Positions 36,657 to 48,412 of a DNA stretch of 64,000 bases are shown here, one piece after another. The DNA is taken from NCBI GenBank assembly GCA_030248225.1, contig JASANE010001426.1, positions 17,154 to 81,153 of the forward strand, in the 5' to 3' direction. Numbering within the stretch: the first letter of the stretch is position 1; every line of letters starts with the position of its first letter. Made by a program: the position numbers and the translations under genes. Below the pieces are notes generated by a model. That model saw only the letters and a program-made list of their open reading frames with translations. It had not been told where the DNA came from and ran no database searches. The DNA is from Trileptium ribeirensis (lineage: Eukaryota; Nematoda; Enoplea; Enoplida; Thoracostomopsidae).

Positions 36657-38256
36657 CTGTAAAGGTGGCATCTTGTATGTACATTGTACACTGTAAAAAC
36701 CTTGTCTAGTTTGTCTCAATTAAGACAGTTTGTTCTGAGTCAAAAAGTCAGTAAAATTAGGCTCAATGTGAGACATTGTAACTCATACTCAATCAAAATG
36801 GACTCACACTGAGACAAAATTTGTCTTACTCGCTAAGTCAACAATATCTTATCTGTATATTCAACAACCAGCTAGATTATCATGTCGGTTTACGATCATA
36901 GTACTTTTTCCCTTGTACGGTTACACCAATGAACGAATCGTGGACTTCAGGAAGTATTGTATTGTATACACACTGTGCTAGAACGATTTTCATAAAAATA
37001 TAGATTTACTAAATGGATATATTTTGCCAAAATGCAAGGCAATTATTGCAAAAATATACTTTTAAGTTATCATCGATGGATGGACAGACTTGATTTTTTC
37101 GCAGTGACATTGTTCTTCAAATTCGGGAGCTTTTTCCATGGAGGTCTATTCGGCTGGGTTCGAGATATGGGCGGCTAGGCTCGGTGATTGAAAGTTTAGG
37201 CTCGGACCGGCTGGAAACAAATTGATACAGGCTCGGCTTGGGCCTCGAGCTCGAGCCGAAATCCTAACCTCTACTATGAAGACAATATGCTGTAAATATA
37301 TTGCTCAAACTTGTGAATAAAAAACGAAATAAATTTATAACAAGTCTCATTTTGTACAGTTAGTTTGTGCTAATTTTTATATATGGCGGATACACATAAG
37401 CAGCTTCTGGTTAAAAATGTTACTGCTGCCGCTCAGAAATTTCACTGTTATGCATCACTTAGACCTAAGATGTGTGCGCCAGAGCCGGATTTTGTCACAG
37501 GCTGTCTCGGATTGCCTAGCCGCGATTAGTCAGACCCTACAAATATATTAGCTCATAGTAAAGCGAGGCTGATAAATTGTTACAAGGAACGGAATCGGCT
37601 CTAAAATCCTGAAATATGTGATGGCAATGGAAAATTCGCGAAAAATATGGAAATGGGTGATAGATATGGTGATATATTCATTAAGTCATCCTTCCAGTTA
37701 CAATAGCGTAATTTTCAAGTATGAAAGAGAGTGTTTTACATAGGTACTAGGTTGGCTTGTAAAAGGCTCTTAAACAAAAATTTTGAAAATAGCGATATCT
37801 ACGTATTTATTTTACCTGAATTTATGCGTCTTACTTTAATTACTACTAATTTTGCTTTTTTTGATCTAGAGCTAAATATTTTCTCTGTAACACAATCTGC
37901 TAAACTGAATGTAATCAAAATTTTTCAGTGATCCGTCCTGGCTTTCAACCCATGAGAAATAACCACTCCTGGCTCGTACAAACATACTAGCATAGCTTAG
38001 CTATGCTAGTATATTTATGAAGGGCCAGTTGTGGCTGTGTCTTTTTGTCACGAGCCGGAATTGGCTCTGCGACAGAATTCGGCACTAGGTGCAGACATCA
38101 TAAAGTAAATGATGTATTATAGAGTTGAGAGCTAGGTGCAGGAAATGTGTAAACTTAACAGTATCTTTGTAACAATCGATATTAAACGCTTCAAAGAAAC
38201 CGTCTCATAAGTTTCATTAGTTGATAGCTGACTACAGAAATACTGTCACGATGTTA
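36572..38256 (+). repeat. Dispersed repeat R1, copy 2 (most complete)
   Basis: 36572-37327 matches 1-750, and 37090-38256 matches the reverse complement of 48413-49578. It includes a repeated GAGCCGG-AATTGGCTC palindrome near 38053 and the long palindrome at 37984-38012. The unit runs directly into the Harbinger-like head at 38257 in both copies 2 and 3. No protein-coding sequence is conserved. Confidence 0.85.
37984..38012. repeat. Nearly perfect 29-bp palindrome
   Basis: ATACTAGCATAGCT, a single T, then AGCTATGCTAGTAT: 14-bp arms without mismatch. The inverted R1 copy near 48660-48685 retains only one arm. Confidence 0.9.
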
Positions 38257-38580
38257 TGCTCCGTTCACAGAATAATGCGTACAGCGACTGGAAAATTTGT
38301 GTTACATACAATGCGTTGTCCGCATCTTGTTACAAACGATCGATCCTTCGTATTTCAGATTACAGACGACAAGGCGTCTATAAATTTGGTTACAGACAAT
38401 TCGTTGCCCGTAACAAATATTACAAACGACGAACTGATTGTAATATTTGTTACGGACGATCGATCGTTTATAATAAATGTTATAAACGACCGATCGTGCA
38501 TAACAAGCATTACAAACGACAAGGTGTTTGTAATATTTGTTTATGGACGATCGATTATTTATAACAAAAGTTATAAATGA
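38257..38580 (+). mobile_element. Harbinger-like head with 30-bp palindromic minisatellite
   Basis: After TTA at 38254-38256 the sequence starts TGCTCCGTTCACAGAATAATGCG, close to the termini at 17484 and 50779. From about 38311 it becomes an array of 30-bp units such as TTACGGACGATCGATCG / TTTATAATAAATG and TTACAAACGAC...GTTTGTAATATTTG. Each unit is itself an imperfect palindrome (TTACAAACGA facing TCGTTTGTAA). Because 30 is a multiple of 3, the array keeps several frames open, explaining overlapping ORFs of 102-119 residues. The opposite element end is not found. Confidence 0.65.
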
Positions 38581-39959
38581 TCATCGTCCTAAGCAATGCT
38601 GGCCTCATGAGACTTAATGAACACCAAGACGGTATTCTGCATGCCACAAAACCTATAGCTTATCTAAAATCAGTTATTGGTGAAAACTATGTCTGAGCAT
38701 ATATTGCTTCGCTCGCTCTATTTCAATAAAGTGTATCAAATTAGTTAGCGTATAAGTATGGGTTCATTTGGTGCTTAATATGTGTGAAGAGAATGTATCA
38801 ATAAATCTTGTTTGTAAATTGCAAGACGCGATAGTCTAGACGCAAAACGAAAATTGACTTGGTAAAAAAAATTTTTTTACCGAAATAGTGCTCCGTGGGA
38901 AATCCCACCATTTATGCATACGTGAGTGGTTAGGCTACGATCACAGGGCGGTATTTGCATTAAGTGTAACTTAATTTACTATGCATGTAAAATATTTACC
39001 ATTGCTGTTCACATCATAGGTTAATGCGGACATTTATTCATCATTGAAATTGAAATCCGTTGTTTTTTTTAATTTTATGGTAAAGCTAGAATGTGAGGCA
39101 ACCAAACAAATGCAAAGCGGGCGATATAATTGTGAGTGAGCGGCCGACTTTTATAGTAACATATACATTTGAACTAAAAACTCATTTTTTGAGCAAATTC
39201 GAAAATCTGTACAATTACATATATCGCAAATTATAGCATTAGATTAAAACACATGAAGCCATGCACGGTTCAAACGAAGTCCCCGGTAAATTAATACTGC
39301 TTCAGAAAAGCACATCGGTGATGTGAATCATTCCTTCGGTTTCATCAACCTAGAAAGCCTATGTAATTACGTAATTAATAAACTAGGTATGATTTTGCTA
39401 TATTCTGGACAAGCTATTGTGGTAGCAACCCGTATTTATTTGCAGAGTTATGCAGCCAAAAATTTAGGACCAGAATATCGTCAAATAACCTAAAAGTTAA
39501 GAAATTTCACACTTGAAAATAGTAACGGAGCAAGCTCCTCGACAGTTCTCTGCGCTGAAATTTGGATTGCGATGGTCCCAGTTTACTTTTATGTCAAGAA
39601 TTATCCAAACGTTATGCAACGCGTAATGTTGCTCATTGTGAATGGTTCCGTAGTTGTTTATTTTGGTCACCTTGCGCTCTCACCGGCCAACAAAATGCCA
39701 CATGCTTATAATTTTGGAGTGTCACAATTGGGTTTAAGCGACAGTTCGTGCGATATTAAACGAACTCACATAGCATCTTTGATCAAGCTTGTACGAAAAA
39801 GTTGCTTTACCAAAGTGCAATCGGCATTCTCATTGATACAACACCCATACGCGGTGTCCTCCACATACAGCATTTAATCATTTATTCTTGAAATATTAAG
39901 CAAACTAACATTTATATATAAGTGAGGTTATTTTAAATTATATTAATATATACCTACTG
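38581..39959. other. No gene recognised
   Basis: Contains a 101-residue ATG-started ORF at 39572-39877 without any recognisable motif or repeat partner. The rest is AT-rich and ends at the CAAC target duplication of the second giant LTR. Confidence 0.35.
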
Positions 39960-40118
39960 CAACTGTAACAGGACCGGTTCGGCCCGTTACACGTATTTTC
40001 CATGATTTTGGTGTCAAAATTATTCAGGAACACCGAGGAAGTTATTTGGGGTATAGGAAGGACGATGTCCGCTGCCATGGGCCAGCGGCAACATTGTTTT
40101 GCGTAATCATGCCTTGCT

Positions 40119-40495
40119 CATTGATATATAGTATAATTTGACCATTTTGCTTTTTACTTTTTGTATTTTATCATTTGACATACTATAATTTGACCATCTT
40201 GGTTTTTACGTTTTGTATTTTATCATTTGATCTGTATGCTATGATTTGATCATTTTTTACATTTTGTATTCTATTATTTGATGCCGTATGCTATGATTTG
40301 ATCCGTATGCTATGATTTGATCAGTTTTTACCTTTAGTATTCTATCATTTGATGTCGTATGCTATGATTTGATCAGCTTTTTACCTTTTGTATTTTATCA
40401 ATTGATGTCGTATGCTATGATTTGATCAGCTTTTTACCTTTTGTATTTTATCAGTTGATGCCGTATGCTGTAATTTGATCATCTTTTTCCTTTAT
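40119..40495 (+). repeat. 53-bp minisatellite in LTR U3
   Basis: About six to seven copies of a unit typified by GTATGCTATGATTTGATCAG followed by TTTTTACCTTTTGTATTTTA and TCATTTGAT. The last copies are nearly identical. The homologous position in the short LTR (31130-31260) has only a weak version. Confidence 0.85.
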
Positions 40496-43050
40496 TTGGT
40501 GAGAACTTGTGTGATTACCGGGACGAGTGTCATGCGAGACGATTCGGACAAAATAGTGAGAATTAGGCTGTTTCAACCGATTTGTGAGGCTGGACATTGA
40601 ACCCCGTACCGATAGAAAAAGGGAATCACGCCGAACCTAACCAGTCGTCTCTACACGTTAAAGCTTTGACGGTTAAGACAGTCCGGGAATAGGAGGCTCC
40701 TGTTTACACGCTTAGGAAATTCTCGTAGAGATAGCAACTGAAATTACCAAACCTACCAGGTTTCAGCTGCACACTGAGCAATGATCCTCGAAAATAACAA
40801 ACCATGGTCAGCTCAAAGTTTGAGTACGGCAAACTACAGGGTTATCGAGAACAACGCATACCGGGTTAATTTAATGGCCCGCACCAGTCTGGTGCACTAC
40901 GATCCGGGAATGGCAGGAGTACGTCGGTAAAGTATTTAGAGGACTTTAGCTAGGGATCAAATTGCCCCGGACAATGTTAACATCGCACCCTTAGTGCGAC
41001 ACGATTACCGCTACTCACACTAAGTTGGGTTGGCTAAAGGAACCGGACTGCCACCTTTACGTATATTATTATATATGTGTATATTTATCTTTAGATATTT
41101 ATGTGTGACGACGGTGTGTGCATGCCAGGCCTCTATTCCTGCCCTCACCACCTGAAAGGTCATCCCCTGAGCGTACCTTAAGTAAACTGGCCTTTTCGCC
41201 TTATTATTCCGCTGTGACATGCCTTGATCCGACTCCCCCACCCCCGGCATCCTCGTTGTCTTACCCCATTTCTGAACTGGTGCTTGCGACCCCTTATTTT
41301 GTTCCTCTTACCTAGATGAATCCAACGACTTTGCGCCGGACCTTCGCCCGAGTCTCCGCTGACCCGCTGTAGTCACTCAAAGGTTCCCCAATTTCTGTCG
41401 CCAATCACTAGTGGGCACAGATAATCCGAGATTTTCCTCTTAACTCCAAAACGGTCGAACCGCCCCTCATTGTGTTCGTCTCGTCGAGACATCTCGAAAA
41501 ATACCCGGCGGGTCACCGCCCGCCGCCCCGTTAACGCGGGACGGCCGACGAAAGTGCCCCTACCGTCGCAGCCACTCTCTCTCAAACCATTATGATTTTA
41601 GCACCCGTTTTCGCTTGCCGTTCGGGCCTGGGTATCACCTCATTCGAACCGTCACCTGACGGCGAGTCCAACGATACCCGGCGGGTGTCGCTCCACCCAA
41701 CCATTAACGAGGTAGAGTCCGCTAAAGCTCCCCATACTTATATACATCGGAACCCATGCGTGGGTCCCGACCCGCTATTACGGCCACCCCCCTTGTGTTT
41801 GGTAGCAATCGGTCCCGCTCTTCGTCCTGGGACCGAATCTCACCCCAGCCCCTCGAAAATCCCCCGGGTTTCCCCAGTCCCACTGCCCGCCCGCGTTCCG
41901 TCTCGCTCTCGCCGTGACCTCGCTGTCCTTTTTCGTTGTTTTCTTTTGCCGCTTTCTCTAACCGACTTCGTAGGTCGGTTGTCGTCATGGTTGTTGTTGT
42001 TGTTGTTGTGCTGTGTGTGTACTCGAGCGACCTCTCTGTCGCTCGGGCCGCCTCTGTGTCTCGTGTGTATTGTGTGTAGTATATGTGTATATATATGTAT
42101 ATATAGAGATATATGTATATACGTATATAAGGACATGAAAAACGGACGGACGAGGACATCACGTACTAAGACTCGCTAAAATTGTAAGTTTTATGGACGT
42201 ACTGGACATCGACTAGTAAGAAGGAAAGGTGGTGTGTTTAGCGCCCTCCGTGGGTTTCTGGGGTCCCGGAATAGGGCCTGGGCCTGTTAAGAGGTACCTG
42301 GGAGGAGACCGCACCTTCCGCCATCAGTCGGGCGCCTTCCCGTCATCGTTCTTCCTCGCTGGGACGGGTGAAAACAGGCTTGATTAGTTAGAAATCGCAA
42401 AAAAGATGCGATTTTGCTCGATGTTTTGAGGCGTCCTCATGAGAGAGGGACAACTTCCAAGCCGCAATTAGCTTAATTAGTTGGGCGTCAAGTCGAGATG
42501 TCAAAGGCAACACGGCAGATGGGGCAGACGACGAAGTACCAAGTCGTTGGGAAATTCGATCGCTGGTCGTTGAGTGGGACGATAAAAGGACGATTAAGCA
42601 ATCTAAAAGAACAAACAAGTTTAAATTGAGGAAATAGCTGGAAATTATGTGACCCGAAAGTCACTACGGGACCGGATTTTGTCTTAAAGACGTGGCCGTT
42701 GGATCCAATTTCAGAGCACATCCGGCGCTAATTGCTGGAAATCGAAGCTTTAAGACTGCGATTTCTTGAGAAATTCGGCGTTAAGATCGCAGATGTGTGA
42801 CCTCCGATTACTCGGAGGGTTCAAGTTTGATGTCGGCAAGTTCGATTGAAGCCGACTCTGCCTAAGGACAATGACGGCTCACGGTAACTGTCAAATTTGA
42901 ATTTCCGGAAGTGTCCCCAATTGGACGCCCAAGAAGAAACCCAAAAAAGTCGGCGTCTAGAAATCGTCGGCGGTTGGATAGCGACAAAATCGCTATCCTA
43001 ATATATAGGCAGAAATTTTGAGGCGACGACCAACGCGTCGACTCTTGGAA

Positions 43051-43068
43051 TCAGTCTGACTTCGGCAG
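43051..43068 (+). promoter_or_regulatory. Initiator-like start block of the long solo LTR
   Basis: TCAGTCTGACTTCGGCAG matches TCAGTCTGTCTTCGGCAG at 57000-57017, and similarity continues through the next ten bases. A TCAGT initiator is common at arthropod retroelement start sites. A TATATA lies at about 43000, 50 bases upstream, farther than usual, so the TATA element may be degenerate here. Confidence 0.5.
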
Positions 43069-43733
43069 CGCGGAGTTCGGTCGCCTTTACTGACCGGCTC
43101 CGACGCACAGTTCTTTTGTGTATTTTCGGTTTATTTTGCTTTCTCTCTCGTGTTGGTTGGTTTGGCGTTTGGATTGGAGTCGACGTTCGGAGGACCGCGT
43201 AGACACCCTTTGTCTCGCGAAGGGGGCATGGCTCTTGCTGCCCCGGACCGAAGTTCGTAAGTGAAGTTGAGCCGGATAGCCTGGAATATGGGGGTTTATT
43301 TTCCCCAGATGTAACAGTGACAGACCATTCCTTAGAAAGTTTGTTCAATAGTTGCACTGCCCCTTGCTCCGTAGTGTCGCTTGACATCAGTCGATTAAGG
43401 TCCCACCTTCCTTCCCCTGAATGGCTACGTTTCTTTTTCACACTCTTTGACAAACCTCCGTAGGTCGAGTTCTGTTTTAGGAGTTGCGGACCGTTGCGAG
43501 AGATGATGGTGAATGGTAGGAACCGATGTCGAAGTCTTTCTGATTCCCCGTGGTCGTAGGTAGGACAACTCAAAACGGACGTTCTAGTCGTCCCTGCTTT
43601 ACATGACTTGCAGTTCTTGAGGTAGCATCATCGAATTTTGCTGAGCAGACCACGGTAAAACTTTCCAACGCTTAAAAGCTGAACCAGCAGGGACTTGTTT
43701 TACTTTTGCGTTCACGGTTTACAAATTTACAGC

Positions 43734-44290
43734 TTAGTGGATCGTTCAACGCTCATGCCGTGTTTGGGCTTGAACAGAAGCGCAGATTAGGGACGGATAA
43801 CTAGCATCCGTTGGGGTTTAGGAAGCCCTTAAAATTTCATTTATCCGAATGATCTAAGAAAATTTGGGAGCACAAAAGATCGAACAAATTCTAAGTATCT
43901 TAGCTTGAGCTTAAAGTGTTTGCTGTTCACAAGGAACGCTGGTAATGGATTGTCTCGATCTATTCATTGGGCTCTTGTTTTGGAGCGTTTAGGTGTACAC
44001 GGATTAATAAAATTTAGTGGACCGTTCGACACTCATGCCGTGTTTGAGCTCGGACAGAAGTGCAGCTTAGGAGTGGAGAACTAGCCTCCGTTGGGCTTTA
44101 GGAAGCCCCAAAAATTTCCTTTATTCTACTGAGTTAAGAAAATTTTGGAATACAAAACATTGAACAAATTCTAAGCATATCAGCGTGAGCACAAGGTGTT
44201 TGCTGCTCCGGAGAAGCGAAGTTCTCGGACTATCTCGGTTTAATCACCAGGCTTTTGTGTCGTAACGGTGCTGTTTCACCGAATGTTAAA
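43734..44290 (+). repeat. 280-bp tandem duplication inside the LTR
   Basis: TTAGTGGATCGTTCAACGCT at 43734 recurs as TTAGTGGACCGTTCGACACT at 44015. The copies share CTCATGCCGTGTTTG, CCGTTGGG(G/C)TTTAGGAAGCC and TCTAAG(T/C)AT. It lies between the promoter block and the poly(A) signal. Confidence 0.8.
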
Positions 44291-45077
44291 GTTACAGGAC
44301 TAAGGATTCGGTGTCAGCAAAATCGGTAAACATTGTAAATGAACACGAATTTTACTCTTACGATTGACCGAAGCAATATCAGGTGATTGCCCTGACCTCA
44401 ACGTGGTCCGAAAAGACTGGAGCAACGATTCCCCCAGCCATCCAAAAATTCCGCCAGACCCGCTTGGTGCCGCGTGCAAACAGTTTGTAATTAAAACACC
44501 ACACTCGCACCCCGAAACTGCTCTACTAAAACGATTAAGTTTACGGGTGTTCACTATAGCATAGTGACATGGCCTTCTCTTGGGGCTATTGTTCCGGGAA
44601 CGAACATTATTAAAATAAATCTACGGCAGGCCCCAACGCCGTGTTCAGTTTGTGCCCCTTGCGGGAGAAGCACCCCGTTTTCCAGCCTCCAAAAATATAA
44701 AATACTTATCCCCATCCCAATAAAGAAAATTACCTGCCTCGCTCAGGCCATTTTGGCCCCAAGGCGAGCGAGTGCAAAACCCCTATTTTTCTTTGAAGCG
44801 AGTTGATCGCTGAGTTTAGCTTGGTTCTTCTATTCATCTCGAGATGCCCGTTGGGCTAAGTACTATGTATGGCCATGCTCTAGTTTTCATTTTATTCCTT
44901 TTTCCTACTTGCTCTTTAGCAGATTCGATCCTGCACGGGGAATTTAAGCCCGCTGCAGAATCATATGTATTAACCATTCGACTACTCGCACACAGTAACA
45001 TCGACAACTACGTCGGTGATAACTCGACTGCACTACGATGCAGTTGAGACACTGCAATACTGCAGTGATTAGGATAA

Positions 45078-45405
45078 TGCATGAGTAAACTTAAGCTGCG
45101 CCCCTTACCATCCGCTTTTGACAAAAGCGATTGCCATTCAGTTGTTCACTGTACACAAATTTCATTTTTGCGTTAAAGAACAGAAATTAGTCTGTTTCAT
45201 ATTCCATACATTATAATTTGAAAATGTTCGCGAACACATTGGTGTTAAAGTACAGGGGCCTAATTGCATTCGCTAATGGCGTTATGGAACAGAAAAATGT
45301 CGAAATTGGATACGGCTATTGAAATCCGAGTTTTGTTGGCTAACAACGTTTTCTGTATGGTGTCAAAAGAAGATGGTTGGGGCGCATCTAAAGTTTACTC
45401 TTGCA
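45078..45405. mobile_element. 328-bp MITE, PIF/Harbinger-like, copy 2
   Basis: The ends TGCATGAGTAAACTT and AAGTTTACTCTTGCA are 15-bp inverted repeats with one mismatch, flanked by TAA at 45075-45077 and 45406-45408. It aligns along its length with 11829-12162. It interrupts the long solo LTR; the short LTR lacks it at the corresponding place (about 32930-32955), which shows the insertion directly. It has no ORF. Confidence 0.9.
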
Positions 45406-47140
45406 TAACAAAATAGGCGATAGGGAGAGGCAAAGAGAAAACAACCAATAAGAAAGAAAAGACGCAGACGCGTCAAGGCCCAACCGCGCCTTGCCCCGTT
45501 GCTTAGAACGACTCCAAGGTTCGGACATAAGACCGGGCAACCTATCTATCGGGCGCATACCGCCCGTGTGTCATGCACCCACAATAAAATCAGCCGCGGA
45601 GGCGAAGTAAATTTGGATAACCAGGCTAGCCCCTGGGGGCGGCCCCGAAAATTGTCTAGGAGATCGCATCGTGCTATTTAGCACCACGACCATGCCCCAC
45701 CATCCAGAATCTGATGAACTATTTCACCCCCCCCTCTTTTCGGTCAGTCGTACAGTTTTGTAGGCAAAGTCACCCGAGACGATAAAATGAATCAACGTGT
45801 AGGCATTACCGTGAGTGAATCGCTAGGAAAAAATAGTCGACACCCTTAGGAGTACCTTATCGCTGGTGTGGCATTGAATCGCAACTAGACCGTATTTTTG
45901 GTTTTGTCAGTTTAGAGCTCGCATAGTTAAGCCCTGTCGCCGTTGTTTTTCCTTAACCCTGTCTATTGTCCGTCACCGCGTGCAAAGGATCGTTGTTTAA
46001 GTTGGCACGCGCTAAGAAGCATTTTCCGAAGCACTCTAGGGCGCCCGCTCATCGCGCCCCATAGCCTGAAGAGTTGCTAACATTGAGCCGAAGCAGGGAT
46101 AATCGCCCCTAGTCCGCGCACGCGCGGGTATCTGCACGGTCTGTTCCTGTTTTTCCTTTTTAACGTCCTGTCCCCCATAGTCTATTGAACCGAAGCGACA
46201 GCCGCGAGTTACTACTAAGCTTCTCCGACTCGACTCACTTAGTCCGTCTCGATGACCGACAGGAAACGCTCGTCCCAACGATAAACATTGATTAGTTAAA
46301 TAAACTTTGTATCATAGGCACCGAGTACAGTTGTAATTCATACCAAGACGATAGGAAACTGCTGGTTTGTCCGCTCGGACGAGCAGGCAGTGCCCGCCAC
46401 GGCTTGTGGGCGAGAATGTCCCAAGCACTGGCGTGCATGGATTTCTGCCATCATTGTTTGATCAATTGAACAGAGGAATAAAAGTATTAGGAGTCTACAA
46501 GCAAATTCAACCCGCATAATCCGCTAGCACGAATAGTTCACTAGGGACCCTCCCATGGACTTTGCTCCAACTAGACAGAAATTACACTAGTCAAATTATC
46601 AGTTCCCGAAACTGAATTTATTAAAGAAAGCAGGCCACGCCGTTGACCTTCCGACTTTAAACTTTCAGGGCTTGTCGGAACCCTGTGGGGGTTACATAGG
46701 CTACAATGCTCTAGCACGGAGCATATCAGGATTTTAACTAGGCAAAACGACTTGAGTTTCAATTTTCTAGGGCAATTTTCACCTTTTACTTCCTGCTTTT
46801 AACACAACTAAATTGAACTAAACAACTTCCGATGAGTCTAGGATAGGGAACGACGGCTAAGGTCCATGACCTGTGAGCAGGTGTCGGTGCTAGCCTCCCT
46901 GGGGGACTTCAGAAATTATGCCAGAAACTAGACACGTGCGCAACCAATCGGGCGGGGTCCGAACACTCTCCGTGAAGCACGCCTGCGGCCTGCTAAGATC
47001 CGTAGCTTCTTGGGTCTGACCAAGAATAAAGTCAAAATTTCAACAATTCACGGTCCGCCCTTGAGATTACGATAGCCTGGGTAGTATGGGCATGGTGTTA
47101 GGAAGTTGCGCCATGCAGCTGCGTCCCGTTATTACACAAC

Positions 47141-48129
47141 GACGCAGAAGCAATTAGCTTCGCATTTATCTATTTACCTGAACAGGCGCTGCAATTAAGT
47201 TATTTGGTGCAGAAAAAAGGCGCCACAGGGGCAGACGACAATAAGTACATACGAACCGTCAAAAGCTAGTGCCAGATGCTGGGTTTATATGCCACAAACG
47301 CGAATCTATATATCGCCAAAATAATGCTTAACCTGGTGTTTCTAAACTGCTACATATGTAATTATCATAAAGTGGGCTTCGATATTAATAGCTCCTACCG
47401 TTTCACACAGCGAGAAAATTCCCATTGCAGACAGTAATGCACTCGTTACCTAACGTTAAGTTTTGTTGTTTCAAACCCCGAGCGCTATTACTATTATCTC
47501 GCATGCAAGGGTGAAATGGAGCGAGCGAAATAAGTTGTCATTTTGCGCAATCACCTGTAACACGTTGTGTTGGATGTATATATCACACTAAAACAAGTGG
47601 AACCCTAAATCCATTGAAATCCCAAAAAAATTCGACGGCCTTAAACACATCGAAAACAACTGAAAACAAATGACGCGTTCGTATTGTTCTCTAAATAGCC
47701 AAACTGTCGTATCCAGCTTACCGAAAAACCTATATATAAACCAATCTTGGTGTACTATCTCCGATATCTCAGTAGTTTATGTGCACCCTTGCAATCATGC
47801 AATTGGGGTTCGACGCCTAGAGCCAGCTTGCGTGTTCCCATTGCCAAAAATCCGTCCTTAAAAACGGGATCCAATACATTATTTTCGAGGGGTGTTGAAT
47901 AATAGAGTTTCTGTTACGCAAATAGACCAGATGTGAAATTTTTGGTGAAAATATTGAGGCCCCGGCCACCCTGCCCTTAGGGATTTGCGACTAAGCGTGT
48001 GTCCAACATAGCGCGAAATAGATATTAATTCGTGCCAAACAAATTCGATTTGCGATCACCCCCGCCCGCCCGTTACATTTACAACACAACATCCCAACAA
48101 AATACAACCACCCCCCCCCCTCAGGCTCT
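47141..48129. other. No gene recognised
   Basis: Unmatched sequence between the long LTR and the inverted R1 copy. A C-rich stretch with a run of about 13 C's lies near 48108-48120 at the R1-side junction. Confidence 0.35.
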
Positions 48130-48162
48130 AAAACCCCCACCACAAATTGTCGCTTGTAATGC

Positions 48163-48412
48163 TTGTTATGCACGATCGGTCGTTTATAACATTTATTATA
48201 AACGATTGATCGTCCGTAAGAAATATTACAATCAGTTCGTCGTTTGTAATATTTGTTACGGACAACGAATTGTCTGTAACCAAATTTATAGACGCCTTGT
48301 CGTCTGTAATCTGATATACGAAGGATCGATCGTTTGTAACAAGGCACGGACAACGCATTGTATGTAACACAAATTTTCCAGTCGCTGTACGCATTATTCT
48401 GTGAACGGCGCA
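48163..48412 (-). mobile_element. Harbinger-like head with 30-bp palindromes, inverted copy
   Basis: Reverse complement of 38257-38540: the terminus (TGCGCCGTTCACAGAATAATGCG on the minus strand) ends at 48412, followed by TAA at 48413-48415. The palindromic array runs to about 48163, where similarity to the other copy stops at a C-rich junction. A frame open through the array gives the 106-residue minus-strand ORF. Confidence 0.65.

Larger units (their letters stand above)
39964..47136 (+). mobile_element. Giant-LTR family, solo LTR, long copy (7.17 kb)
   Basis: It starts TGTAACAGGACCGG and ends CCCGTTATTACA, with CAAC at 39960-39963 and 47137-47140 as target duplication. In order it contains a palindromic head, a 53-bp minisatellite (40119-40495), GC-rich U3 (41100-41780), simple repeats (GTT)n and (TA)n at 41990-42130, a promoter-start block at 43051, a GTAAGT donor at 43257, a 280-bp tandem duplication (43734-44290), a MITE insertion (45078-45405), AATAAA at 46299-46304, and the 3' module. 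No gag or pol is present, so this is an LTR left by recombination or an LTR-only derivative. Confidence 0.85.

Noticed and set aside
38221..38580. Overlapping 102-119-residue ORFs, also at 48128-48448, as candidate genes
   Set aside because: They are open because a 30-bp repeat is a multiple of three; the peptides are periodic and the two copies are simply the same repeat in inverted orientation.
39572..39877. 101-residue ORF with a real ATG
   Set aside because: No domain, no homologous copy in the window, ordinary base composition, and length within chance expectation.
41592..42179. 195-residue ORF sharing the peptide SFEPSPDGESNDTRR with 32342-32560
   Set aside because: The shared peptide reflects homologous LTR sequence; nucleotide differences are not concentrated at third positions, and the downstream part is GTT and TA simple repeat.
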